A DNA stretch of 5,009 nucleotides. Source: Candidatus Anaerobutyricum stercoripullorum (GTDB lineage Bacteria > Bacillota > Clostridia > Lachnospirales > Lachnospiraceae). Positions 1 to 5,009 of the stretch are shown here, piece by piece. The stretch covers positions 1 through 5,009 of the forward strand of contig DXEQ01000279.1 of NCBI GenBank assembly GCA_019114885.1. The letters are read 5' to 3'. The position numbers and the translations under genes are program-made. The stretch's first letter is position 1, and every line of letters begins with the position of its first letter. The notes below the pieces were generated by a model that searched no databases, was not told the DNA's origin, and worked only from the letters and a program-made list of their open reading frames with translations.

Positions 1-2
1 AA

Positions 3-77
3 TGGCAGAAAATGCTTTCCGCAGAGGATGCGGAGAGATCCGTCATCGGAAACACGCAGGTGACACAATCAATATGA
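3..77 (+). CDS. C-terminal end of an unidentified upstream gene (partial)
   Basis: This frame is open from the left edge of the window and stops at a TGA at 75-77, 15 bases before the start of the next gene. It reads as 24 residues beginning WQKMLSAEDAE and ending QVTQSI. The codons are mostly G/C-ending like those of the neighbours, and the composition is ordinary. The other two frames are less convincing: one stops at 61-63 with an arginine-rich peptide, and the other runs on out of frame into the carboxyltransferase gene. If correct, the upstream gene is probably in the same operon. The fragment is too short to recognise a family, so no function is proposed. The whole stretch could also be untranslated leader. 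Confidence 0.4.
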   Translation, partial: WQKMLSAEDAERSVIGNTQVTQSI

Positions 78-80
78 TGT

Positions 81-85
81 GGAGG
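81..85 (+). promoter_or_regulatory. Ribosome binding site that decides the start of the carboxyltransferase gene
   Basis: A perfect GGAGG lies here. Two in-frame ATG codons follow, at 87 and 93. The first is only one base after the GGAGG, too close for ribosome initiation. The second is seven bases away, the usual distance. The start at 93 is therefore preferred. A third in-frame ATG at 108 is too far from this site. Confidence 0.8.
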
Positions 86-92
86 AATGAAC

Positions 93-1517
93 ATGAAGAA
101 TGCGAAAATGAGCGCCAGAGAGCGGATCGAATATCTTCTGGACGAGCAGAGCTTTGTGGAGATCGGCAGTCTGGTGGAAGCGCGGAATACCGATTACAAT
201 CTCGGCGCGAAAAAAGTACAGGGGGACGGAGTGATCACCGGGTACGGTCTTTTAAATGGCCGGATGGTCTGTGTTTACAGTCAGGACTCTGCCGCTCTGG
301 GCGGATCGGTGGGGGAGATGCACGCCCGTAAGATCGTCCGTCTGTATGATATGGCGATGGATATGGGGGTGCCGGTCATCAGTATGATGGACAGCGCCGG
401 TCTCCGTCTGCAGGAGGGCGGAGACGCCCTCTGGGCTTTCGGAACGATATTTGCCAGACAGGCGAAGGCATCCGGCAGGATTCCGCAGATCTGCGCGGTC
501 CTTGGTCCCTGCGGCGGGGGAAGCGCGGTGATGGCGTCCCTCTCTGATTTTATCCTGATGGAAAAGGAGAACGGAGCGCTGTTTGTCAACAGCCCGAATG
601 TGCTTGACGGCAACACGGCGGAGAAGCTGGATACTTCCGGGTGGGAGTATCAGGCGAAGCAGGCAGGCAGTGTGGATTTTGCCTGTGATACGGAAGAAGA
701 ACTGCTGGATCAGCTTCGGATTCTGGCAGATCTGCTGCCGTCGGATTATGAAGCGGGAGACACCGTGTTTGAGTGTACGGACGATCTCAACCGGATCATC
801 CCGGAACTCAATGATTCGGAATATGATGCGAGATACCTTCTGTCCTCCATCGCCGATGACGGCCTTTTTGTGGAGACAAAGAAAATGTACGGCGCGGACA
901 TGGTGACGGCACTCATCCGGCTGAACGGGGAGACAGTCGGCGCGGTGGCTGTCCAGCCGCAGGACGGAATCGGTCAGCTTGGCGTGCATGGACTGAAGAA
1001 AGTGGAGAAGTTCATCCGTTTCTGCGATGCATTTTCTCTTCCTGTACTGACGGTCACCGACGTCAGAGGAATGAAGGCGGAAGAGGCAGAAGAAAGAGAG
1101 ATGGCGGCGGCGCTGGCAGGATTTGTGTCCGCGCTGTCGGAGAGTACGGTCCCGAAGGTCAATCTGATCACAGGAGAGGCGTTTGGCACGGCGGGCATCG
1201 TGATGAATTCCAGGGCGGTCGGCGCAGACTTTGTGCTTGCCTGGCCGGAAGCCTCCGTCGGCATGATGGACGCGGAACAGGCGGTGCGCATCATGTACGC
1301 CGGAGAGATTGGTGGAAGCGCGGATCAGACCGCGCTGATCGCGGAGAAGACAAGGGAGTACCAGGAGATGCAGAGCAGCGCTCTGGCAGCGGCAAAGCGG
1401 GGCTATGTGGACGATATCATCGTGCCGGACGCGACGAGAAAGCGTCTGATCATGGCTTTTGAGATGCTGGAAGGAAAGAGGCAGCTTCGGGACAGCAAAA
1501 AGCATGCCGCAGTATAA
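93..1517 (+). CDS. Acyl-CoA carboxyltransferase subunit, methylmalonyl-CoA decarboxylase alpha / transcarboxylase 12S type
   Basis: A soluble biotin-dependent carboxyltransferase of 474 residues with the tandem crotonase-like fold of the Carboxyl_trans family (acetyl/propionyl-CoA carboxylase beta, MmdA, 12S). It would move a carboxyl group between an acyl-CoA, by homology methylmalonyl-CoA, and the biotin of the carrier encoded downstream. The N-half starts with ARERIEYLLD (residues 8-17) and has DSAGLRLQEG (100-109) and an oxyanion-hole loop GPCGGGSA (138-145). The C-half has a second loop GEAFGTAG (361-368) followed by IVMNSR and AWPEASVGMM (383-392). It is shorter than the usual 500-530 residues, mostly at the N-terminus. 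Several signatures differ from those I know for the family: SGGARIQEG is SAGLRLQEG, the PGF.PG stretch is TDVRGMKAEE (322-331), and GGAY is GTAG. The frame is intact throughout, so this looks like a divergent subfamily rather than a broken gene. It is first of five tightly spaced genes. The family assignment is firm; the substrate is not. Confidence 0.85.
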   Translation: MKNAKMSARERIEYLLDEQSFVEIGSLVEARNTDYNLGAKKVQGDGVITGYGLLNGRMVCVYSQDSAALGGSVGEMHARKIVRLYDMAMDMGVPVISMMDSAGLRLQEGGDALWAFGTIFARQAKASGRIPQICAVLGPCGGGSAVMASLSDFILMEKENGALFVNSPNVLDGNTAEKLDTSGWEYQAKQAGSVDFACDTEEELLDQLRILADLLPSDYEAGDTVFECTDDLNRIIPELNDSEYDARYLLSSIADDGLFVETKKMYGADMVTALIRLNGETVGAVAVQPQDGIGQLGVHGLKKVEKFIRFCDAFSLPVLTVTDVRGMKAEEAEEREMAAALAGFVSALSESTVPKVNLITGEAFGTAGIVMNSRAVGADFVLAWPEASVGMMDAEQAVRIMYAGEIGGSADQTALIAEKTREYQEMQSSALAAAKRGYVDDIIVPDATRKRLIMAFEMLEGKRQLRDSKKHAAV

Positions 1518-1532
1518 AGAGGTGAGAGACAT

Positions 1533-1931
1533 ATGGCAGATAAATTTATGATGGCCCTTGTCCACACGATCATCGGCATGGGCACGGTGTTTCTTGTATT
1601 GATCTTCATCTCTCTGCTTATTTCGCTCTTTGTCTATGTGCCGGTGCTGGAGAAGAAGCTTAAGGGACTTTTCCGGGCCGGAAGAGAGGAAAAAGCTGCG
1701 GCGCAGACGAAGGAGACGGCGTCCGGCGGGGTAACCCCGGAGGATGAGGAGACAGAAGAATTGGATGATATGCCGATCGATGAAGGAGAGCTGGTGGCAG
1801 TGATGACGGCGGCGATTCTTGCCGCATCCGGGGAGACGGCGGTGAGCGCGGACCGTCTGGTCGTCCGCTCCGTCCGCAGGATCGGCAGAGAGAGAAGAAA
1901 AACACGTTCAGACAGGAGGAGTATTTCATGA
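1533..1931 (+). CDS. oadG: OadG family small membrane subunit (gamma/delta) of a Na+-translocating decarboxylase
   Basis: A 132-residue single-span membrane protein. In oxaloacetate and methylmalonyl-CoA decarboxylases the OadG/MmdD subunit anchors and stabilises the complex, joining the cytoplasmic carboxyltransferase to the membrane pump. One hydrophobic helix lies at about residues 8-36, followed by a basic KKLKG boundary. An acidic, flexible middle comes next (about 64-85). A C-terminal segment has ELVAVMTAAILAAS (86-99) and RLVVRSVRRI (108-117), which resembles the end of clostridial OadG/MmdD proteins. The last 15 residues are very basic and lie over the ribosome site of the next gene. 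An AGGTGA about seven bases before the ATG supports the start. The stop codon overlaps the next start as ATGA (1928-1931), suggesting translational coupling and matched amounts of this subunit and the biotin carrier. The family assignment rests on topology, these motifs and gene position, because OadG sequences are poorly conserved. Confidence 0.85.
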   Translation: MADKFMMALVHTIIGMGTVFLVLIFISLLISLFVYVPVLEKKLKGLFRAGREEKAAAQTKETASGGVTPEDEETEELDDMPIDEGELVAVMTAAILAASGETAVSADRLVVRSVRRIGRERRKTRSDRRSIS

Positions 1932-2314
1932 AGAATTATAGAATCACGGTAAATGGAGTGGCATATGAGGTGTCTGTGGAGGAGATCGGAGCAGAGGAAA
2001 TGCAGGGGACGGCACAGCAGGAGGCAGCGGTTCGCCCGGCGCCGGCCGCGCAGCCAAAGCCTGCGGCAAAGAAGGCTCCGGCAGCAGCGGGAACGGCCGG
2101 CAGCGTGAAGATCAACGCGCCGATGCCGGGGAAGATCGTGGAAGTGAAGGTACAGCCGGGCGCGTCGGTGAAGAAGGGAGACGTGGCGGTGATCCTCGAA
2201 GCCATGAAGATGGAAAATGAGATCCGCGTGGGCCAGGACGGGACGATCGTCAGCGTGGAAGTTTCCGCCGGAGATATGGTGGAAGGCGGCAGTGTACTGG
2301 TGACCATGGATTAG
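1928..2314 (+). CDS. Biotin carboxyl carrier protein (biotin/lipoyl-binding, gamma / 1.3S type)
   Basis: A 128-residue biotin carrier that shuttles the carboxyl group between the carboxyltransferases and the membrane beta subunit. Residues 1-24 form a short N-terminal segment typical of MmdC/1.3S proteins (MKNYRITVNGVAYEVSVEE). Residues about 30-56 are an alanine- and proline-rich linker that lets the carrier swing. Residues about 58-127 are a biotinyl domain that includes the turn INAPMPGKI (62-70) and the biotinylation motif EAMKMEN, with the modified lysine at K94, 34 residues from the C-terminus as expected. An AGGAGGA at 1914-1920, seven bases upstream, supports the start, which overlaps the stop of the OadG gene by four bases. 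It is the only biotinyl domain encoded in the window, so both carboxyltransferases would have to share it. Biotin attachment needs a ligase not encoded here. I leave the symbol blank because mmdC, gcdC and oadA-derived names are all in use for such carriers. Confidence 0.93.
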   Translation: MKNYRITVNGVAYEVSVEEIGAEEMQGTAQQEAAVRPAPAAQPKPAAKKAPAAAGTAGSVKINAPMPGKIVEVKVQPGASVKKGDVAVILEAMKMENEIRVGQDGTIVSVEVSAGDMVEGGSVLVTMD

Positions 2315-2341
2315 TTCGGTGACAGATTTGGAGGGAATCCT

Positions 2342-3469
2342 ATGAGTAATATTGCAGAGACTATGATGAATCTTGCAGCTCAGACCGGATTTGCATTTTT
2401 AAAACCGGGCAATTTTATCATGATTCTGGTTGCCCTGTTTTTCCTGTATCTGGCCATAGCCAAAGAGTATGAGCCGCTTTTGCTGGTTCCGATCTCTTTT
2501 GGTATGCTGCTTGTCAATTTATATCCACCGATCATGGAGGAAGGCGGACTCTTACATTATTTTTATCTTCTGGATGAGTGGAGTATCCTGCCGTCCCTGA
2601 TCTTTCTGGGCGTCGGGGCGCTGACGGACTTCGGCCCGCTCATCGCCAATCCCAAGAGTTTTCTTCTGGGAGCGGCGGCGCAGTTCGGCATCTATTCCGC
2701 GTATTTTCTGGCAATCCTGATGGGCTTTAACGGGGAGGCGGCCGCGGCCATCTCCATTATCGGCGGTGCGGACGGCCCGACTTCCATCTTTCTGGCGGGT
2801 AAGCTGGGGCAGGGAGACCTGCTGGGCCCGATCGCTGTGGCGGCATATTCCTACATGGCGCTGGTGCCGATCATCCAGCCGCCGATCATGAAGCTTCTGA
2901 CGACGGAAAAAGAACGGAAGATCAAGATGGAACAGCTTCGTCCGGTGTCCAAGCTGGAACGGATCCTGTTCCCGATCATCGTGACGATCGTGGTCTGCCT
3001 TGTCCTTCCGACAACGGCGCCGCTTGTGGGTATGCTGATGCTGGGCAACCTGTTCCGGGAGTCCGGCGTGGTGAAGGCGCTTACGGAAACCGCATCCAAT
3101 GCGCTCATGTACATCGTGGTCATCATCCTCGGCGTGTCCGTGGGAGCCACGACCAGCGCGGAGGCATTCTTAAACTGGACGACAATCAAGATCGTGATCC
3201 TTGGTCTGGTGGCCTTTGCCGTGGGAACGGCGGCAGGCGTGCTGTTCGGCAAACTGATGTGCAAGGTGACCGGAGGCAAGGTGAATCCGCTGATCGGTTC
3301 TGCGGGCGTATCCGCGGTTCCTATGGCGGCCAGAGTGTCCCAGAAGGTGGGAGCGGAGGCAGATCCGTCCAACTTCCTTCTGATGCATGCCATGGGCCCG
3401 AACGTGGCCGGTGTGATCGGCACGGCGGTGGCGGCCGGTGCATTTATGGCAATCTTTGGAGTAGTTTAA
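2342..3469 (+). CDS. oadB: Na+-translocating decarboxylase beta subunit (OadB/MmdB/GcdB family)
   Basis: A 375-residue polytopic membrane protein that decarboxylates carboxybiotin and couples this to Na+ export from the cell. Its length matches the short form of the family (the MmdB/GcdB type; Klebsiella OadB is longer). About nine or ten hydrophobic segments are visible, at roughly 25-40, 45-62, 84-100, 108-128, 164-184, 207-228, 251-270, 282-304 and 352-372. The re-entrant motif GGADGPT (141-147) contains D144, the counterpart of the Na+-binding Asp203 of Klebsiella OadB. Y171 matches Tyr229. The second conserved loop, NPLIGSAGVSAVPMAARVSQ (315-334), holds N315, G319, S324 and R331, matching the Klebsiella Asn373, Gly377, Ser382 and Arg389. 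These matches are by motif and spacing, not by a computed alignment. All the pump residues I know are present, so it should be active. GGAGGG at 2330-2335 lies six bases before the ATG. The same subunit serves oxaloacetate, methylmalonyl-CoA and glutaconyl-CoA decarboxylases, so it does not fix the substrate. Confidence 0.95.
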   Translation: MSNIAETMMNLAAQTGFAFLKPGNFIMILVALFFLYLAIAKEYEPLLLVPISFGMLLVNLYPPIMEEGGLLHYFYLLDEWSILPSLIFLGVGALTDFGPLIANPKSFLLGAAAQFGIYSAYFLAILMGFNGEAAAAISIIGGADGPTSIFLAGKLGQGDLLGPIAVAAYSYMALVPIIQPPIMKLLTTEKERKIKMEQLRPVSKLERILFPIIVTIVVCLVLPTTAPLVGMLMLGNLFRESGVVKALTETASNALMYIVVIILGVSVGATTSAEAFLNWTTIKIVILGLVAFAVGTAAGVLFGKLMCKVTGGKVNPLIGSAGVSAVPMAARVSQKVGAEADPSNFLLMHAMGPNVAGVIGTAVAAGAFMAIFGVV

Positions 3470-3484
3470 AAGGGGGAACGCATT

Positions 3485-4897
3485 ATGGCTGAAATAGAAA
3501 AGAAACCAATTAAGATCGTGGAGACGGTCCTTCGGGACGCGCACCAGTCTCTCATTGCGACGAGAATGACCACGGAACAGATGCTGCCGATCATCGACAA
3601 GATGGATCAGGTGGGCTACCATGCGGTGGAATGCTGGGGCGGCGCGACCTTTGACGCTTCTCTGCGTTTTCTGAAAGAAGATCCGTGGGAGCGGCTTCGG
3701 AAGCTGCGGGACGGGTTTAAGCACACGAAGCTGCAGATGCTGTTCCGGGGACAGAACATCCTCGGCTACCGGCCGTACGCCGATGATGTGGTGGAGTATT
3801 TCGTTCAGAAATCCATCGCCAACGGCATTGACGTCATCCGTATTTTTGACTGCCTCAACGACCTGCGGAATCTGCAGACCGCAGTGCGGGCCTCCAACAA
3901 AGAGGGAGGACACGCGCAGGTGGCGCTCTCCTACACTCTGGGGGACGCCTACACGCTGGATTACTGGAAGGAGACTGCGAAGCGGATTGAAGATATGGGC
4001 GCGGACTCCCTCTGTATCAAGGATATGGCGGGGCTTCTCGTGCCGTACGAAGCCACGAAGCTTGTCACTGCTCTGAAAGAGACCGTCAGCCTTCCGATTG
4101 AAGTGCACACCCATTACACCAGCGGCGTGGCCGCCATGACTTACTTAAAAGCAGTGGAGGCCGGTGCGGATATCATCGACACGGCCATCTCCCCGTTTGC
4201 CATGGGAACCAGTCAGCCGGCAACGGAAGTACTGGCGGAGACCTTCCGGGGAACACCGTATGACCCGGGCTTTGACCAGAAGCTTCTCGGCGAGATTGCC
4301 GACTACTTCCGCCCGATGCGGGAAGAAGCGCTCAAAACCGGTCTGCTCAATCCGAAAGTGCTGGGCGTCAACATCAAGACGCTCATGTATCAGGTGCCGG
4401 GCGGCATGCTCTCCAACCTGGTGTCCCAGCTGGAAGAGCAGGGCGCCTCCGATAAATTTGACGAGGTGCTGGCAGAGGTGCCGAGGGTCCGCAAAGACTT
4501 CGGTGAGCCGCCGCTGGTCACCCCGTCCAGCCAGATCGTGGGTACGCAGGCGGTGCTCAACGTGATCACCGGCGAGCGTTACAAGATGATCACAAAGGAA
4601 TCCCGCGGACTGCTGCGGGGCGAATACGGCCAGACCGTAAAACCGGTTAACCCGGAAGTGCAGAAGCTGGCGATCGGCGACGAAGAACCGATCACCTGCC
4701 GTCCTGCCGACCTGCTGGAACCGGAGCTTCATAAACTGGAAGCAGAGATGGCGCAGTGGAAAGAACAGGACGAAGACGTCTTAAGCTACGCCCTCTTCCC
4801 GCAGGTGGCCCTGGAGTTCTTCAAATACCGGGCGGCACAAAAAAACAAGATCGACCCGGTCAAAGGCGACAGTGAAAACGGAGCGTACCCGGTGTAG
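3485..4897 (+). CDS. oadA: Oxaloacetate decarboxylase subunit alpha, carboxyltransferase without biotin domain (transcarboxylase 5S / PycB type)
   Basis: A 470-residue cytoplasmic enzyme that transfers a carboxyl group between oxaloacetate/pyruvate and biotin. The HMGL-like TIM barrel covers about residues 8-265 and the conserved PYC_OADA domain about 290-455. The metal site is visible: D18 in ETVLRDAHQS (13-22) and H208 and H210 in EVHTH. K179 in CIKDMAG is the essential lysine. These line up with Asp17, His207, His209 and Lys178 of Vibrio cholerae OadA at a constant offset of one. R88 in MLFRGQN and T346 in LVTPSSQ match substrate and biotin contacts known from pyruvate carboxylase. The residue matching Cys148 is serine (S149). 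Klebsiella OadA has nearly 600 residues because it carries a C-terminal biotin domain; here the protein stops without an EAMKM motif, so the separate carrier (1928-2314) must serve it. AGGGGG at 3471-3476, eight bases upstream, supports the start. As the last gene, 15 bases after the pump gene, it points to oxaloacetate as a substrate of the pump. A pyruvate carboxylase B role is less likely because no biotin carboxylase is nearby. Confidence 0.92.
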   Translation: MAEIEKKPIKIVETVLRDAHQSLIATRMTTEQMLPIIDKMDQVGYHAVECWGGATFDASLRFLKEDPWERLRKLRDGFKHTKLQMLFRGQNILGYRPYADDVVEYFVQKSIANGIDVIRIFDCLNDLRNLQTAVRASNKEGGHAQVALSYTLGDAYTLDYWKETAKRIEDMGADSLCIKDMAGLLVPYEATKLVTALKETVSLPIEVHTHYTSGVAAMTYLKAVEAGADIIDTAISPFAMGTSQPATEVLAETFRGTPYDPGFDQKLLGEIADYFRPMREEALKTGLLNPKVLGVNIKTLMYQVPGGMLSNLVSQLEEQGASDKFDEVLAEVPRVRKDFGEPPLVTPSSQIVGTQAVLNVITGERYKMITKESRGLLRGEYGQTVKPVNPEVQKLAIGDEEPITCRPADLLEPELHKLEAEMAQWKEQDEDVLSYALFPQVALEFFKYRAAQKNKIDPVKGDSENGAYPV

Positions 4898-4944
4898 CGG
4901 ACGGATAGAGAGATGAGAATAGAAGAAGAATAAGACATGAAACT

Positions 4945-4973
4945 AGAACCAGGGCCGCGGCGGCTCTGGTTCT
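4945..4973. terminator. Long GC-rich hairpin after the operon, possible terminator without a T-tract
   Basis: AGAACCAG at the left pairs with CTGGTTCT at the right, and the stem continues inward through a G-T wobble and GCCG/CGGC, giving about 13 base pairs around a 3-base loop. No pair is mismatched. Downstream on the + strand comes GTCATAT, which is not a T-tract. On the - strand the hairpin is followed by AGTTTCATG, slightly richer in T. It begins 48 bases after the last stop codon. It may end transcription together with the second hairpin, or protect the 3' end of the operon mRNA. The structure is clear; the termination role is inferred. Confidence 0.6.
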
Positions 4974-4980
4974 GTCATAT

Positions 4981-5009
4981 ACAGGACTGGATTACAGCCC
5001 TGTTTCTTT
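4981..5009 (+). terminator. Probable rho-independent terminator of the operon, cut by the window edge
   Basis: ACAGG (4981-4985) pairs with CCTGT (4999-5003), followed after one A/C mismatch by CTG (4987-4989) pairing with CAG (4995-4997) around the loop GATTA. The stem runs straight into TTCTTT at the end of the window, so the transcript would end in a U-rich run. It starts seven bases after the first hairpin. The stem is short and has a mismatch, and the T-tract is interrupted by one C and may continue beyond the window, so confidence is moderate. Confidence 0.55.

Noticed and set aside
87..92. Earlier ATG at 87 as the start of the carboxyltransferase
   Set aside because: It is one base from the GGAGG, too close for initiation; the ATG at 93 has normal spacing. 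The difference is only two residues.
2..331. 109-codon + strand open frame starting at the window edge
   Set aside because: Beyond position 93 it is out of frame with the carboxyltransferase gene and gives a Gly/Arg/Ser-rich product with no resemblance to a protein family.
252..1565. Long open frame of 437 codons on the - strand
   Set aside because: It lies antisense to the whole carboxyltransferase gene. Its translation is rich in His, Arg, Cys and Ser with no recognisable domain, as expected from the reverse of a GC-rich gene with strong codon bias.
2015..2100. Low-complexity Ala/Pro/Lys stretch considered as a repeat or a sign of frameshift
   Set aside because: It is in frame and is the usual flexible linker of biotin carrier proteins.
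2851..3423. 190-codon open frame on the - strand
   Set aside because: It is antisense to the beta subunit, whose motifs are complete; the Thr/Ser/Pro-rich translation reflects reversed codons of hydrophobic residues.
3170..4114. 314-codon open frame on the - strand
   Set aside because: It spans parts of two well-supported + strand genes and the gap between them. It has no domain and an abnormal His/Arg-rich composition.
4145..4732. 195-codon open frame on the - strand
   Set aside because: It is antisense to the C-terminal part of the OadA-type gene, with no domain seen and no convincing ribosome site considered.
4945..4973. Perfect inverted repeat considered as an attachment site, REP element or insertion-sequence end
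   Set aside because: It is a single copy with a 3-base loop right after an operon end, with no transposase or second copy in the window; a transcript-end hairpin is the simpler reading.
4937..5009. Open frame starting MKLEPGPRRL and running off the right edge
   Set aside because: It crosses both hairpins, has no good Shine-Dalgarno sequence, and its first codons are explained by the hairpin arms. It cannot be excluded without sequence to the right.

Overview
The window holds one compact, forward-strand operon for a biotin-dependent, sodium-translocating decarboxylase system. It is flanked by what looks like the tail of an unidentified upstream gene (ending at 77) and by a terminator region (4898-5009). 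Five complete genes follow in order: a carboxyltransferase of the methylmalonyl-CoA decarboxylase alpha / transcarboxylase 12S type (93-1517), a small OadG-type membrane subunit (1533-1931), a free-standing biotin carrier protein (1928-2314), the Na+-pumping membrane beta subunit (2342-3469), and an oxaloacetate decarboxylase alpha / transcarboxylase 5S type carboxyltransferase (3485-4897). Gaps are 15, -4, 27 and 15 bases, and every gene has a strong Shine-Dalgarno sequence, so they are almost certainly one transcription unit.

The organism looks like an anaerobic Clostridia-type Firmicute, most likely a gut Lachnospiraceae. The grounds are the GGAGG-type ribosome sites before every gene, a fairly GC-rich coding sequence with many G/C third positions, and this gene order, which I recall from that group. 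This is inference from memory, not a search result.

In known Na+ pumps of this family (Klebsiella oxaloacetate decarboxylase, Veillonella methylmalonyl-CoA decarboxylase) one cytoplasmic carboxyltransferase moves a carboxyl group onto biotin. The membrane beta subunit then releases CO2 and exports Na+. Here two unrelated carboxyltransferases sit with only one biotin carrier and one pump. The last one keeps the zinc and lysine active-site residues of oxaloacetate decarboxylase but has no biotin domain of its own, so it must use the separate carrier. The first one is recognisable but has changed residues in several signature motifs, so its acyl-CoA substrate is uncertain. Together the soluble proteins match the parts list of Propionibacterium transcarboxylase (12S, 1.3S, 5S) joined to a sodium pump. 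No biotin carboxylase or biotin ligase is encoded in the window.

After the last stop codon there is a purine-rich stretch, then a long perfect GC-rich hairpin without a T-tract, then a second, weaker hairpin ending in a T-rich tail at the window edge. No RNA genes, mobile elements, CRISPR arrays or riboswitches were seen.
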